A program made the position numbers and the translations under genes. Source: Singulisphaera sp. GP187 (GTDB taxonomy: Bacteria; Planctomycetota; Planctomycetia; Gemmatales; Gemmataceae). From it: DNA of 48,084 bases. A model generated the notes under the pieces. That model was not told the origin of the DNA and did not search any database. It saw nothing but the letters and a program-made list of their open reading frames with translations. Of this stretch, positions 8,312 through 16,610 are shown in pieces. Numbering within the stretch: the stretch's first letter is position 1; every line of letters begins with the position of its first letter. The stretch is from NCBI GenBank assembly GCA_945861245.1, contig CAMAUE010000023.1, positions 1 to 48,084 of the forward strand, read 5' to 3'.

Positions 8312-9490
8312 ATGCATATCAAACAACGTCCTGCGGATTTCAAAGTAGAAGAAATCGCTACCCCGCAAACCATCGGCTCAGGCGACTATTCGCTCTATCG
8401 CTTGGAGAAGCAAGGCCGTACCACGCATGACGCCATGGCGATCATCCGGGAACGCTGGAAGATCGACGCACGCCGGGTCTCCGTCGGTGGGTTGAAGGAT
8501 CGACATGCCGAAACGACCCAACATTTCTCGATCTACCGTGGCCCGCAACGGAAGCTCACGCATCCCAATCTTCAGGTCGAATGGCTCGGCCAAATCGCTG
8601 AGCCGTTCACCTCCGAGCAGATCGCCGGGAACCGCTTTCGCATTGTCGTCCGCGCGATGTTGAATTTAGAGGCCGAGGCGGCCCTGTCAGGCGTGGAGGA
8701 AGTGCGCCGGCTTGGCGTACCCAACTACTTCGACGACCAACGCTTCGGCTCCGCAACGCCCTCTGGCGAGTTCTTTCCCAAGCTACTTTTGCTCGACAAG
8801 TATGACCTGGCACTTCACCTTGCACTCACCGCGCCCTATGACCACGAACGGCCCGATGTCAAACAAGAAAAGAAATTCTTGCGACAGCACTGGGGCAATT
8901 GGGAAGTGCTGCGCGATCTGCTGCCTCGCAACCGCGTCATCAGATTTCTCGCACATCATCCCGACGACTGGGCAGGTGCCCTGCAACAGCTACCGACCGA
9001 GTTACGCTCGCTCTACCTGTCAGCGTATCAGAGTCACCTCTGGAACCGAATGCTCGCGGGATGGCTGACGACAAACCTGGCGAAACGTGAACTTGTCTAT
9101 GTGCCGTGCCGACTGCAAGACCTGCCGATGCCGAAAAGTCTATTGAACGAAACCTCTCAGGAATTGTCCGACCTGCGTTTGCCTTTGCATTCGGCTCGCA
9201 TCAAGATCGCGGACGACGATCCGGTGAAGCCGTACTTCGATCGCGTCCTGGACGAGGAGGAGGTGACGCAGTCCATGTTCAAGTTGAGAGGATTGCGAAA
9301 ACTGTTCTTTTCCAAGGGCGACCGAGCCGCCTGGTGCATGCCAAAGGAACTGAAAGTCCGCGACGACAGCGACGACCTACACCGAGGCAAACAGAAACTG
9401 ACGCTCAGCTTCACCTTGCCGCGCGGCAGCTATGCGACACTCGTGGTAAAGCGAATCACCCGTGCGGACATCGGGACGCAGGAGGAATGA
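8312..9490 (+). CDS. truD: tRNA pseudouridine(13) synthase TruD
   Basis: 392 residues, full length for TruD, which isomerises U13 of tRNA(Glu) in E. coli. The catalytic Asp63 sits in SVGGLKDRHAETTQ, and the family blocks NYFDDQRFGS and LSAYQSHLWNRML are present. The gene is alone on its strand and converges with polX; both stop at the shared hairpin B1, whose arm starts on the base after the truD stop. About 250 bp upstream contain the decayed repeat A4 and an AT-rich stretch that could hold promoters for truD and the divergent kinase operon. Confidence 0.95.
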   Translation: MHIKQRPADFKVEEIATPQTIGSGDYSLYRLEKQGRTTHDAMAIIRERWKIDARRVSVGGLKDRHAETTQHFSIYRGPQRKLTHPNLQVEWLGQIAEPFTSEQIAGNRFRIVVRAMLNLEAEAALSGVEEVRRLGVPNYFDDQRFGSATPSGEFFPKLLLLDKYDLALHLALTAPYDHERPDVKQEKKFLRQHWGNWEVLRDLLPRNRVIRFLAHHPDDWAGALQQLPTELRSLYLSAYQSHLWNRMLAGWLTTNLAKRELVYVPCRLQDLPMPKSLLNETSQELSDLRLPLHSARIKIADDDPVKPYFDRVLDEEEVTQSMFKLRGLRKLFFSKGDRAAWCMPKELKVRDDSDDLHRGKQKLTLSFTLPRGSYATLVVKRITRADIGTQEE

Positions 9491-9571
9491 GTTTAGCCGC
9501 TCGCCTCTGGCGAGCGCGATACGTGTGTCGTTCCCAACGTGGTCGCGCTCGCCAAAGGCGAGCGGCTAAAC
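9491..9571. repeat. Inverted repeat, family B (B1)
   Basis: Arms of 29 bp (9491-9519 and 9543-9571) starting GTTTAGCCGCTCGCC, with one mismatch. Each arm is itself a hairpin (GCTCGCC-AAA-GGCGAGC). It begins immediately after the truD TGA, and the TAG stop codon of polX is read from the right arm. It fits a shared bidirectional terminator for convergent genes. A second copy is at 46979-47050. Confidence 0.95.
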
Positions 9572-11308
9572 GAACGACACACCCAAATACTTCATCACGT
9601 CGGACAGCGACCGCGTGTTGAACACGTTCTGTTTTTCCAGCCAACCGCGCCGTGCCACGTCAACGCCGAATCTCGTGTATGCTAGCTCGTCAGGCGCGTG
9701 CGCATCGGGATTGATGACAAGCATTACACCGAGCGCTTTCGCGCGTTTGCAATGGACCCAATCGAGATCGAGGCGATAGGGATTCGCGTTGATCTCGATC
9801 ATCGTTCCGGTTCTCGCGGCCGCTTGAAGGACCGCATCGAGATCAACCTTGTACGCATCACGCCGAAGCAAGAGCCGGCCGGTTGCATGGCCGAGCATCG
9901 TCACGGCGGGATGTTCAATCGCACGAATGATGCGAGCAGTCATCTCTTCGAGCGGTTGATTGAAAAGCGTATGCACGCTGGCGACGACGTAATCGAAACT
10001 CGCCAGCACATCATCGTCGTAGTCGAGCGACCCGTCAGCCAGGATGTCACATTCGGTGCCTTTGAACAGGCGGAAATCCTTATACTTCGCGTTCAGGGCG
10101 TCCATCTCTCCTTGCTGATTCTTAACGCGCTCGACCGACAGCCCATGGGCCACGCCGAGGGATCGCGAATGATCGGCGATCCCCAGATAACGATAGCCAA
10201 GCGCCCGAGCGGCATCGGCCATCTGCTCCAAACTGGCGGCGCCATCCGACCAAGTCGTGTGATTGTGGAAGACGCCCGTGATATCTTTCAACGTCAGCAA
10301 ATCCGGTAAAACATGTCCGGCTGCGGCATCCATCTCGCCGGTGTCCTCGCGCAACTCCGGCGGGACATAATCGAGATCGAGCGCTTTGTAGATGTCAGTC
10401 TCGTCATTGAACAACAGCGATTTCGGGGCGCCGGCCAGTTCGTACTCGTTGAGCTTCCAGCCGTAGTCGATTGCTCGTTGCCTCATGCGGACGTTATGCT
10501 CCTTGCTGCCCGTGAAGTAGTTGAGCGCAAACGGGAATTGCGAATCGTTGACCACGCGCAGGTCCGCATTGATGAGCACACGCGACGCATGGTGATCGGC
10601 GCCGGCGAGCATGACGCTCGATTTCGTCTCGCCATGACCGATCACCTTTTGCACGTTCGGCAACTTCACAAACGCATCCATGATCGGGGCAGCATCGTCA
10701 CTGCTGACGAGGATGTCGATATCCTTGATCGTTTCCTTACGCCGACGCACGCTGCCGCAAAGCTCGACGCGTTGCACGCCGGGCAGGTTTCGCATGAACG
10801 CTAAAACCGGCTCGGCAATCATCATCGCCTGATCGAGGCGGACGCGATTGCCCATCTGATCGATGAATGCGAGGCCTTCGAGGATGTTCTTCTGCGTCTT
10901 GGCACCGAAGCCCTTTAGCTTTGCAACGTCGCCACTTTCGCAGGCCGCCTTGAGTTTCTCGAGGTCGTCAATGCCGAGACTGTCGCTAAGTGCTTTCACT
11001 TTTTTTGGCCCCATGCCGGGCAGACGAAGCATCTGCAACCAGCCAGGCGGCGTCTTCGCTTTGAGGTCGTCGAAGAAAGGAAGCTTGCCGGTCGTGACAA
11101 GCGTGGTGATTTTTTCGCGCAACGTCTCGCCAACGCCGGGGATTTGATCGAGCGTACCGGCGGAGACGATGTCGGCGATATTGGTTTCGAGTTGGGCGAT
11201 CGCCCGCCCCGCCTTGGCATAGGCGTTGGCGCGAAACGGATTCTCGCCGTGCAATTCGAGCAACAGCGCGATTTCTTCCAACACAGCCGCGACTTCGGAT
11301 TTGTCCAT
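9566..11308 (-). CDS. polX: DNA polymerase/3'-5' exonuclease PolX
   Basis: 580 residues, normal length for bacterial PolX, a repair polymerase thought to act in base-excision repair. The N-terminal half has the helix-hairpin-helix segments (QIPGVGETLREK, RLPGMGPKKVKAL, LKGFGAKTQKNI) and the pol-beta nucleotidyltransferase signature GSVRRRKETIKDIDILV with both metal-binding Asp residues. The C-terminal third is a PHP phosphoesterase domain (FHNHTTWSDG, GIADHS, VVASVHT, INPDAH). All expected metal ligands are visible. The last codons are VSFV and the stop lies inside repeat B1. Confidence 0.96.
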   Translation of the reverse strand: MDKSEVAAVLEEIALLLELHGENPFRANAYAKAGRAIAQLETNIADIVSAGTLDQIPGVGETLREKITTLVTTGKLPFFDDLKAKTPPGWLQMLRLPGMGPKKVKALSDSLGIDDLEKLKAACESGDVAKLKGFGAKTQKNILEGLAFIDQMGNRVRLDQAMMIAEPVLAFMRNLPGVQRVELCGSVRRRKETIKDIDILVSSDDAAPIMDAFVKLPNVQKVIGHGETKSSVMLAGADHHASRVLINADLRVVNDSQFPFALNYFTGSKEHNVRMRQRAIDYGWKLNEYELAGAPKSLLFNDETDIYKALDLDYVPPELREDTGEMDAAAGHVLPDLLTLKDITGVFHNHTTWSDGAASLEQMADAARALGYRYLGIADHSRSLGVAHGLSVERVKNQQGEMDALNAKYKDFRLFKGTECDILADGSLDYDDDVLASFDYVVASVHTLFNQPLEEMTARIIRAIEHPAVTMLGHATGRLLLRRDAYKVDLDAVLQAAARTGTMIEINANPYRLDLDWVHCKRAKALGVMLVINPDAHAPDELAYTRFGVDVARRGWLEKQNVFNTRSLSDVMKYLGVSFV

Positions 11309-11373
11309 GATGCGGAACCTCCGCAGGGAATTGTAGGCGGGGAGGTGGCGATTGGGAAATGTTGTTGATTCAG

Positions 11374-11454
11374 AAGCCCAGAGGTGAGGTATTCCGAACC
11401 TCTGGGATAGCGATCGCTGATCCCAAGGGTTCGGAGTACCTCACCCTTGGGCTT
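11374..11454. repeat. Inverted repeat, family E, two-unit form (E1)
   Basis: Two inverted units, 11374-11406 and 11422-11454, each a hairpin in its own right: AAGCCCAGAGGTGAGGT... closes on ...ACCTCTGGG. Together they make one 81-bp palindrome with a 15-nt centre (ATAGCGATCGCTGAT). It lies in the 160-bp gap after the 3' end of the PseG-like gene (minus strand, ends at 11472) and before polX. A single-unit copy is at 44850-44885. Confidence 0.92.
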
Positions 11455-11471
11455 GGATAGACGTTCAAACA

Positions 11472-12578
11472 CTACGCCGCCACAGACATCGCGTCTTTGC
11501 GATACATCGGCGTGAGCATGATTTCCATGGCGTTGACCAGCCGATCAGGGCCGCGGCCGTCGATCAACTGTCGGCCACACCGCGCCATCGATTTGCGATC
11601 AAGGGCGTCGGCGATGAGGCTCTGCACGCCCTGACGGATCGTTTGCGGTGACACGTTTTCATGCCAGCCGAGTACAGTTGCGGCGCCTTCATCTTCAAGA
11701 CGTTGTGCGTTCGGCCAATGGGCTTCGTTCTGGAGAATCATAAGTTGAGGCACGCCGACGCAGGCCAACTCGAGCGACCAACCGCTGCCCGAAGTCAGCG
11801 CGAAATGGCAACGGATGATGCGATTCGCGATCTCAGCCGGCTCCAGCGCGAGCGTCATCACTTCTTTGTGCGTCTCGACCATCGCCTTGATTTCATCGAG
11901 TTGCGGATGCTCCCGGCGAATGATGATATCGACCTTCCCGACGCGCGGTGCATTGACGAGCATCTGAGCGAGTTCCATCGTTTTCAGATTCGGATCATCT
12001 TCGCCGAGTGCGAGCAACACGCGATATTGGCTGCTGATGATCGTGCCGTTCTGCGTCGCAATGGGAGGCGGTTCTTGCGAGCGCATCGGCCGTTGGCGGC
12101 GAATCTCGGGGCGAACCATGGCGTAGCGATGCCCCAGCAAGAGTTGGGTGTCGAGATCGTGTTCGTAGCTATCCCGGCTAGGGCCAAGCTGCGGATTGAT
12201 GACCACGCTGGTCGGGAAATGCATCGTGGCCGAATGATCGACTGCTCCCAGGAGGACGCCTGTCGCAGCGATCTCGGCGAGGTAATCGGACGAGGCGTTG
12301 GCGTCATCGACGAAAACGGCTGCCGGCTTCAGTCGCCGGATTTCGCGCATCAACTGGTTGGCGTCCGCGCCTGTGCCGACGCGATGGTTGGCTGCGATCC
12401 AGTTATTGCCACCACGCTTGATGCTCATGGCCAGTGCGTTCGGTTCTAGATTTGACAGGAAATACACCGGACGACGACGACGTTGCACGGCCGCGGCGAA
12501 TATCATGTTGCGGGCGATTCGTTCGTAACCAGACTCCGCATTCGCATCGACACGCACAATGATCGGTTCACGACTCAT
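11472..12578 (-). CDS. PseG/SpsG-like glycan biosynthesis protein
   Basis: 368 residues, cytoplasmic. The N-terminus (IIVRVDANAESGYERIARNMIFAAAVQRR) matches the opening of PseG/SpsG family UDP-sugar hydrolases and related GT-B proteins, with GYER in place of the usual GHVMR. Later motifs fit a GT-B fold: FVDDANASSDY, VDHSATMHFP, LLALGEDDPNL, then SGSGWSLELACVGVPQLMI in the nucleotide-binding half. By family it would release or transfer a nucleotide-linked sugar for surface glycans such as pseudaminic or bacillosamine-type sugars. No other gene of such a pathway is adjacent, so the substrate is unknown. Confidence 0.72.
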   Translation of the reverse strand: MSREPIIVRVDANAESGYERIARNMIFAAAVQRRRRPVYFLSNLEPNALAMSIKRGGNNWIAANHRVGTGADANQLMREIRRLKPAAVFVDDANASSDYLAEIAATGVLLGAVDHSATMHFPTSVVINPQLGPSRDSYEHDLDTQLLLGHRYAMVRPEIRRQRPMRSQEPPPIATQNGTIISSQYRVLLALGEDDPNLKTMELAQMLVNAPRVGKVDIIIRREHPQLDEIKAMVETHKEVMTLALEPAEIANRIIRCHFALTSGSGWSLELACVGVPQLMILQNEAHWPNAQRLEDEGAATVLGWHENVSPQTIRQGVQSLIADALDRKSMARCGRQLIDGRGPDRLVNAMEIMLTPMYRKDAMSVAA

Positions 12579-12959
12579 TCTCGGTTCCTTCCAATAGTCC
12601 CGGCAAGGCGCAGGGCGGCGCCGCCGATCACATGACGGGGATCAATACCCGCAAGCGCAGGGAGCACGGTGACCAGCCTCGATAGGCCAATCGGTAAACT
12701 CATTCGGCGTTCAGGGAATCCGCTCAGACACAAACCAACGACAATAAGGTGTTAGCAGGTGTATCGGCGGAGGAAGATAATCGCGCGTGCGTCAGGGTGA
12801 GTCGATCAATGAAATGGTGTGCTTCAAGGAGAGTGAAAATCATCGCGTCCTCTTCTTCTGTCAGCCTGGAGACATCCGTGTTCCTGGCCTGGGTCGAACG
12901 GTTCCGTTCGTTCGACGGGTTGAATCTTACACCAATTCAATTGTGAAAAAAAAGAGCAG
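12579..12959. other. Intergenic stretch with no recognised feature
   Basis: About 380 bp between the divergent PseG-like gene and the repeat block upstream of parB. Short open frames run through it but show no ribosome binding site or recognisable protein. It should hold the promoter of the minus-strand gene; I cannot point to it with confidence. Confidence 0.5.
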
Positions 12960-13106
12960 TTTCCGCTTGCGGCTTGGCGCTCAGATAATCCGGCGTGAGC
13001 GCTAGCGCCGTAGGGTGCGTCAAGCGTACTCGCGCCGACGCACCGCTCCATCGCGAACACATGGTGCGTCGGCGCGAGTACGCTTGACGCACCCTACGGT
13101 CGGAAT
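12960..13106. repeat. Family A element with a family C element inserted (A5/C1)
   Basis: The left A arm is at 12960-12983 and the start of the right A arm at 12996-13009. A perfect family C inverted repeat follows at 13010-13097: arms begin GTAGGGTGCGTCAAGCG and close on GACGCACCCTAC, with arms of about 35 bp. After C comes the leftover GGTCGGAAT (13098-13106), matching the outer end of an A arm. The simplest reading is insertion of C into A. Confidence 0.85.
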
Positions 13107-13151
13107 TATTCCGTCCCCGCCGACTGCGCGATCTGGGCCGATGCGAACGAC

Positions 13152-13167
13152 TGTTCCGCGCGGAACA
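13152..13167. promoter_or_regulatory. parS: Candidate parS site
   Basis: TGTTCCGCGCGGAACA is a perfect 16-bp palindrome. It matches 14 of 16 positions of the widespread parS form TGTTCCACGTGGAACA, differing only at the two positions flanking the central CG. It lies 102 bp upstream of the parB start, as chromosomal parS sites often do. Function is inferred from sequence and position. Confidence 0.7.
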
Positions 13168-13269
13168 TGCGGGCCGACTTTTTGCATTGCGACCTTGTTT
13201 TCGATTCCGTCCTTTGTTAGTAGGGTCCGTCCCGGTTTGTCACCAATTACCGTTCACGGAGGAACGATC

Positions 13270-14142
13270 ATGGAAAAGAAACGCCTCGGCCGAGGTCTCG
13301 ACGCATTGCTCGGCGGCATCGATACCGAAGTCGCTCAGCCAACCGGCGAAGTCGCGCTGGATCGCATTCAGCAGAACCCATTCCAACCCCGCAAGCATTT
13401 CGACAAGGACGAGATCGCCGCTCTCAGCGCAAGCGTGAAGTCACATGGCATTCTCCAGCCGCTCGTCGTACGGGCCTTGGGCGATCGCTACCAGTTAATC
13501 GCCGGCGAGCGTCGCCTTCGCGCCGCCCAAGAAGCGGGACTGGCCTCGGTTCCGATCCACGTCGTTGACTTTAATGATCAGCAAGCGTTCGAGGCAGCCC
13601 TGGCCGAGAACATCCAACGCAGCGACTTGAACCCAATCGAAAAAGCGCAAGGCTTCCGCGACTATATCGAGCGATTCGGCATCAACCACGAGCAGCTCGC
13701 GCAACGCCTGGGGTTGGCGCGATCGTCCATTACTAATCTCGTGAACCTGCTTGAACTGGCGCCCGAGGTTCAGGACGGCGTTCGGCTCAATCAGATCAGC
13801 GAAGCGCATGCCAAATTGCTCAAGGGCGTCAAGAACAAGGAACGCCAGGTCGCGATGTTCAAGCACGTCGTCGCCATGGGCTTGAGCGTCAAGGCGACCG
13901 AATCGCTCATTCGCGAGCAGCGCGACGGGACGACGGAATCCGACGCGGAAACGAATGGCACGCACGAATCAAACGGTGCGACATCGAAGACCGCCCATAT
14001 CAAGGGCGTCGAAGAAGAGCTGAAGCAGAAGCTGGCGACGTTCGTCGAGATCAAGCTCAAGGCCAAGGACAAGGGCCAATTCGTCCTGCGTTTCGATAGC
14101 AACGACGACTTTGAACGTTTGCTCGAAGTGCTTCGGAAATAG
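13270..14142 (+). CDS. parB: Chromosome partitioning protein ParB (CTP-dependent clamp)
   Basis: 290 residues from the ATG at 13270, preceded by GGAGGA eight bases upstream; the frame stays open upstream through repeat DNA but that extension is not ParB-like. The N-terminus MEKKRLGRGLDALLGG is the conserved ParA-stimulating peptide. The CTP-binding boxes GERRLRA (79-85) and ENIQRS (113-118) are intact, followed by the HTH parS-binding region (about 139-160) and a C-terminal dimerisation segment. ParB loads at parS and spreads to organise the origin region. No parA gene is beside it in this window, which is unusual. A parS-like palindrome lies just upstream. Confidence 0.95.
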   Translation: MEKKRLGRGLDALLGGIDTEVAQPTGEVALDRIQQNPFQPRKHFDKDEIAALSASVKSHGILQPLVVRALGDRYQLIAGERRLRAAQEAGLASVPIHVVDFNDQQAFEAALAENIQRSDLNPIEKAQGFRDYIERFGINHEQLAQRLGLARSSITNLVNLLELAPEVQDGVRLNQISEAHAKLLKGVKNKERQVAMFKHVVAMGLSVKATESLIREQRDGTTESDAETNGTHESNGATSKTAHIKGVEEELKQKLATFVEIKLKAKDKGQFVLRFDSNDDFERLLEVLRK

Positions 14143-14185
14143 GCTGTAATACGGATCAAAAATTTATTGCACGCGGTTGGCGATG

Positions 14186-14279
14186 TCGCATTTCCGAGCC
14201 GCGACCGTCAGGGAGCGGCCGACTCGTGCCGTCCACACATTGTCGGCCGCCCCCTGACGGTCGCGGCTCGGAAATGCGA
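14186..14279. repeat. Inverted repeat, family F (F1)
   Basis: Arms of 38 bp, 14186-14223 and 14242-14279, with a single mismatch and an 18-nt loop; arms begin TCGCATTTCCGAGCCGCG. It lies 44 bp after the parB stop. It is the longest-armed element in the window and I see one copy only. Confidence 0.94.
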
Positions 14280-14366
14280 TAAATTCATCCGTCGAAGATA
14301 TACAATAGCGCCAGCGGCCCTGGCGCTTTTTTCGTTGGCGAACCTATTGGCGTGCCGAGTGTCACC

Positions 14367-14879
14367 ATGTTGAGCACAATATCCTCCGTAATCGCGTTTG
14401 GATTCTTGGTGGGAATGCTGCAAGATGGCATGCCAACCGGCTGGACAGTGTTCTCGTCGAAGCCGGGCCGATTCAGCGTGGCACTGCCGAGCGCGCCCGT
14501 TGAGAGGTCGCAGTTTGTCGGTCAGTTGAAGGTCGTGAAATTTATTGCGGAAGGGAAGAATGAAGCACTGTTCGTAATCAGCTACACCGATTTCGCCGAT
14601 GCCGACGTGAAGAAGGATGCGCTGCAAAAACGGCTCGACCAGGCCCGCGACGGTGCCGTTGCCAGCGTGAGCGGGATGCTGAAAGCGGACAAGGCGATCC
14701 TACTCGAAGGGCATCCGGGCCGCGACATTGTCATCGAAAAGGGAGGCGTCGTCATCGTGCGCATTCGAATCTATGTCGTCGATCGGCGGGTGTATCAGGT
14801 GCTCGCTCTCGGCCCGCCGCCGGCGCTCGCATCAAAAGAGATTGCGTTCTTCCTGGACTCCTTCCGCTTGATTAAGTAA
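14367..14879 (+). CDS. Secreted hypothetical protein
   Basis: 170 residues from the ATG at 14367; a GTG at 14352 is possible. The N-terminus is a hydrophobic signal-like segment (TISSVIAFGFLVGML). The mature part (GWTVFSSKPGRFSVALPSAPVERSQ, later GHPGRDIVIEKGGVVIVRIRIYVVDRRVYQVLALGP) resembles small periplasmic planctomycete proteins with a PsbP/DUF1795-like pattern. That pattern is a guess from the look of the segments. The gene sits between parB and tRNA-Pro and shows no obvious operon partner. Confidence 0.75.
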   Translation: MLSTISSVIAFGFLVGMLQDGMPTGWTVFSSKPGRFSVALPSAPVERSQFVGQLKVVKFIAEGKNEALFVISYTDFADADVKKDALQKRLDQARDGAVASVSGMLKADKAILLEGHPGRDIVIEKGGVVIVRIRIYVVDRRVYQVLALGPPPALASKEIAFFLDSFRLIK

Positions 14880-14907
14880 ACCAATATACGGTAGAATCAT
14901 CGCACAT

Positions 14908-14982
14908 CGGGGTGTAGCTCAGCTTGGCTAGAGCGCGTGGTTTGGGACCACGAAGTCGCAGGTTCGAATCCTGTCACCCCGA
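14908..14982 (+). tRNA. tRNA-Pro (anticodon TGG)
   Basis: A 75-nt cloverleaf: acceptor CGGGGTG pairs with CACCCCG, D-arm GCTCAGCTTGGCTAGAGC, anticodon stem CGTGG/CCACG with loop TTTGGGA, and T-arm CAGGTTCGAATCCTG. The loop gives anticodon TGG, which reads proline CCN codons, and C1-G72 fits bacterial tRNA-Pro. The 3' CCA is not encoded and must be added. The gene ends 25 bp from the 3' end of the convergent prs gene. Confidence 0.97.
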
Positions 14983-15006
14983 TTTTTCCATTTCTTCCGC
15001 ACCAGC

Positions 15007-15966
15007 CTACACAAACAACTCGCTCACCGATTGATTGAAATGGATTCGCTTGATGCCGTTGGCAAACAACTCGGCGACGGTGAGTACATCGATATTCGGC
15101 AGCTGTTTTTCCGGCGTCAGAGGTATGGTGTCCGTGATGACGATCTTCTCCACCGGAGCATCGCGCAACCGAGAGATCGCGTCGCCACACAGGACGCCGT
15201 GCGTCGCAAAAATGTAGACCGCTCGCGCTTTGCCCACTGTCTTCGCGATCTTGGCGGCGGAGACGACGGTTCCGCCGGTTGAAATCATGTCGTCGAAGAT
15301 CAGCGCGACTTTGCCTTCCATCGATGCCCCGATCAAATTCGCGGATTCAACCTTGTCGGCACTGACGCGCCGCTTGTCGACGATCGCCATGGGAGCATTC
15401 AGCTTTTTCTGATAACGCAACGCACGCTTGACGCTTCCCTCATCCGGGCTTAGCACGACGATATCCTCAGGCCCCAGATGAAGCTTGCGCACATAGTCCA
15501 GAATTACCGGGCTGGCATAAAGGTGATCGACGGGAATGTCAAAGAATCCCTGAATCTGAGCGGCATGCAAATCCAGCGTCAACACGCGCTGGGCGCCGGC
15601 GGAAGTCAACAGATTCGCGACCAGCTTCGCCGTGATCGGCACGCGACCCTCGGCTTTGCGATCCTGCCGTGCGTAGCCGTAATAAGGAAGAACAACGGTA
15701 ATGCGGGCCGCACTGGCACGTTTGAAGCTGTCGAGCAGAATCAGCAGCTCCATGGTGTTTTCGTTAACCGGATGACACGTCGATTGCACGATGAACACGT
15801 CCCGCCCACGCACATCCTCGTCGATGCGGGCCCAGAACTCGCCGTCGGGGAAGTTCATCAACGTGAGCTTGCCCAGCGTATCGCCGAGGTGTTGCGCGAT
15901 TTTTTCCGCGAGCGGAACGTTGGCCCGGCCGCTAAAGACCTTGAGCGGCGAAGTGTTGCTATACAT
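15007..15966 (-). CDS. prs: Ribose-phosphate pyrophosphokinase (PRPP synthase)
   Basis: 319 residues from the ATG at 15966, the normal family length; the frame stays open for 63 more codons upstream, and an ATG at 15987 is an alternative. Prs makes PRPP from ribose 5-phosphate and ATP for nucleotide, His and Trp synthesis. Visible signatures: FPDGEFWARIDEDVRG near the N-terminus, YYGYARQDRKAEGR for ATP binding, LDLHAAQIQGFFDIPVDHL, and the PRPP loop ALIFDDMISTGGTV. It is alone on its strand and ends close to tRNA-Pro, so the two transcripts converge. Confidence 0.96.
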   Translation of the reverse strand: MYSNTSPLKVFSGRANVPLAEKIAQHLGDTLGKLTLMNFPDGEFWARIDEDVRGRDVFIVQSTCHPVNENTMELLILLDSFKRASAARITVVLPYYGYARQDRKAEGRVPITAKLVANLLTSAGAQRVLTLDLHAAQIQGFFDIPVDHLYASPVILDYVRKLHLGPEDIVVLSPDEGSVKRALRYQKKLNAPMAIVDKRRVSADKVESANLIGASMEGKVALIFDDMISTGGTVVSAAKIAKTVGKARAVYIFATHGVLCGDAISRLRDAPVEKIVITDTIPLTPEKQLPNIDVLTVAELFANGIKRIHFNQSVSELFV

Positions 15967-16075
15967 GGCCTGCCCTGCTAATGACATAGGACGCAAGAAT
16001 GGGTGAAGAGAATTATTAAGAGTTCGTGTAAACGAGTCAAGCGCCATCGGGGTGCGTGACACGGATTGTAAGAAC

Positions 16076-16498
16076 GGAACCACGAAACACACGAAAAGGA
16101 GGAACGGGATGGCATTCGATCGCCCAAAGCATTTTTTTCGTGTCTGTCGTGTCACCTACCTCCAAAATCTTTGTGAGCCGCGCAGATTTCGCTTTGCGCA
16201 AATTCAGGATGCGAATCACGAAAGCCCGAAAGTACGAAAGCACGAAATAGAAACCCAACCCAAGCGATTTGCCCAAACGTACACCGCACTACCGGAAAAT
16301 GCAGGGACCATAAGGAAGGCAGGAAAGCAAGAATTAAATCAGCTCTTTTTTCCTGTCTTCCTGCTTTCCTTATCGAGATTTGCTTTGGCTTGTGAGTCGT
16401 CGTGAATGGGTATGCCTTCCTTTCGTTTTTTCGTTTTTTCGTACTTTCGTGATTCTGTATTTGTTGCGGCTTGGCCGCGCTGGGTGTTTCGTGGTTAA
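16076..16498. repeat. Nested inverted repeats without a gene
   Basis: The 640-bp gap between the divergent prs and porin-like genes holds three nearly concentric inverted repeats. Outer: AACCACGAAACAC (16078-16090) against GTGTTTCGTGGTT (16484-16496). Middle: GAATCACGAAAG (16213-16224) against CTTTCGTGATTC (16444-16455). Inner: ATAAGGAAGGCAGGAA (16310-16325) against TTCCTGCTTTCCTTAT (16358-16373), one mismatch. ACGAAA motifs recur throughout. I see no coding sequence; promoters must lie at the ends. Confidence 0.75.
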
Positions 16499-16610
16499 TC
16501 GCATTGGATCTTCTTGCTGCACTGTGCTCTCCCAGATGACCTTGCGAAATAATCAGGCAGCGGCTATGTTCACTGCGTTCCAACGGGACATTTTTCACGA
16601 GGCAGCGAGT

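Noticed and set aside
9486..9644. Frames on both strands across the truD-polX junction
   Set aside because: They read through hairpin B1 and the ends of the two real genes.
12749..12946. Open frame in the gap upstream of parB
   Set aside because: No ribosome binding site, no recognisable protein and overlapping open frames in other phases; treated as chance.
13152..13167. Transcription factor operator rather than parS
   Set aside because: Possible, but the exact length and near match to parS next to parB make parS the better reading; kept as a candidate, not certain.
13015..13269. N-terminal extension of ParB
   Set aside because: It is translated repeat C1 and spacer DNA; a strong ribosome binding site precedes the ATG at 13270, which gives the normal ParB N-terminus.
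14167..14373. Short plus-strand frame after parB
   Set aside because: It is translated hairpin F1.
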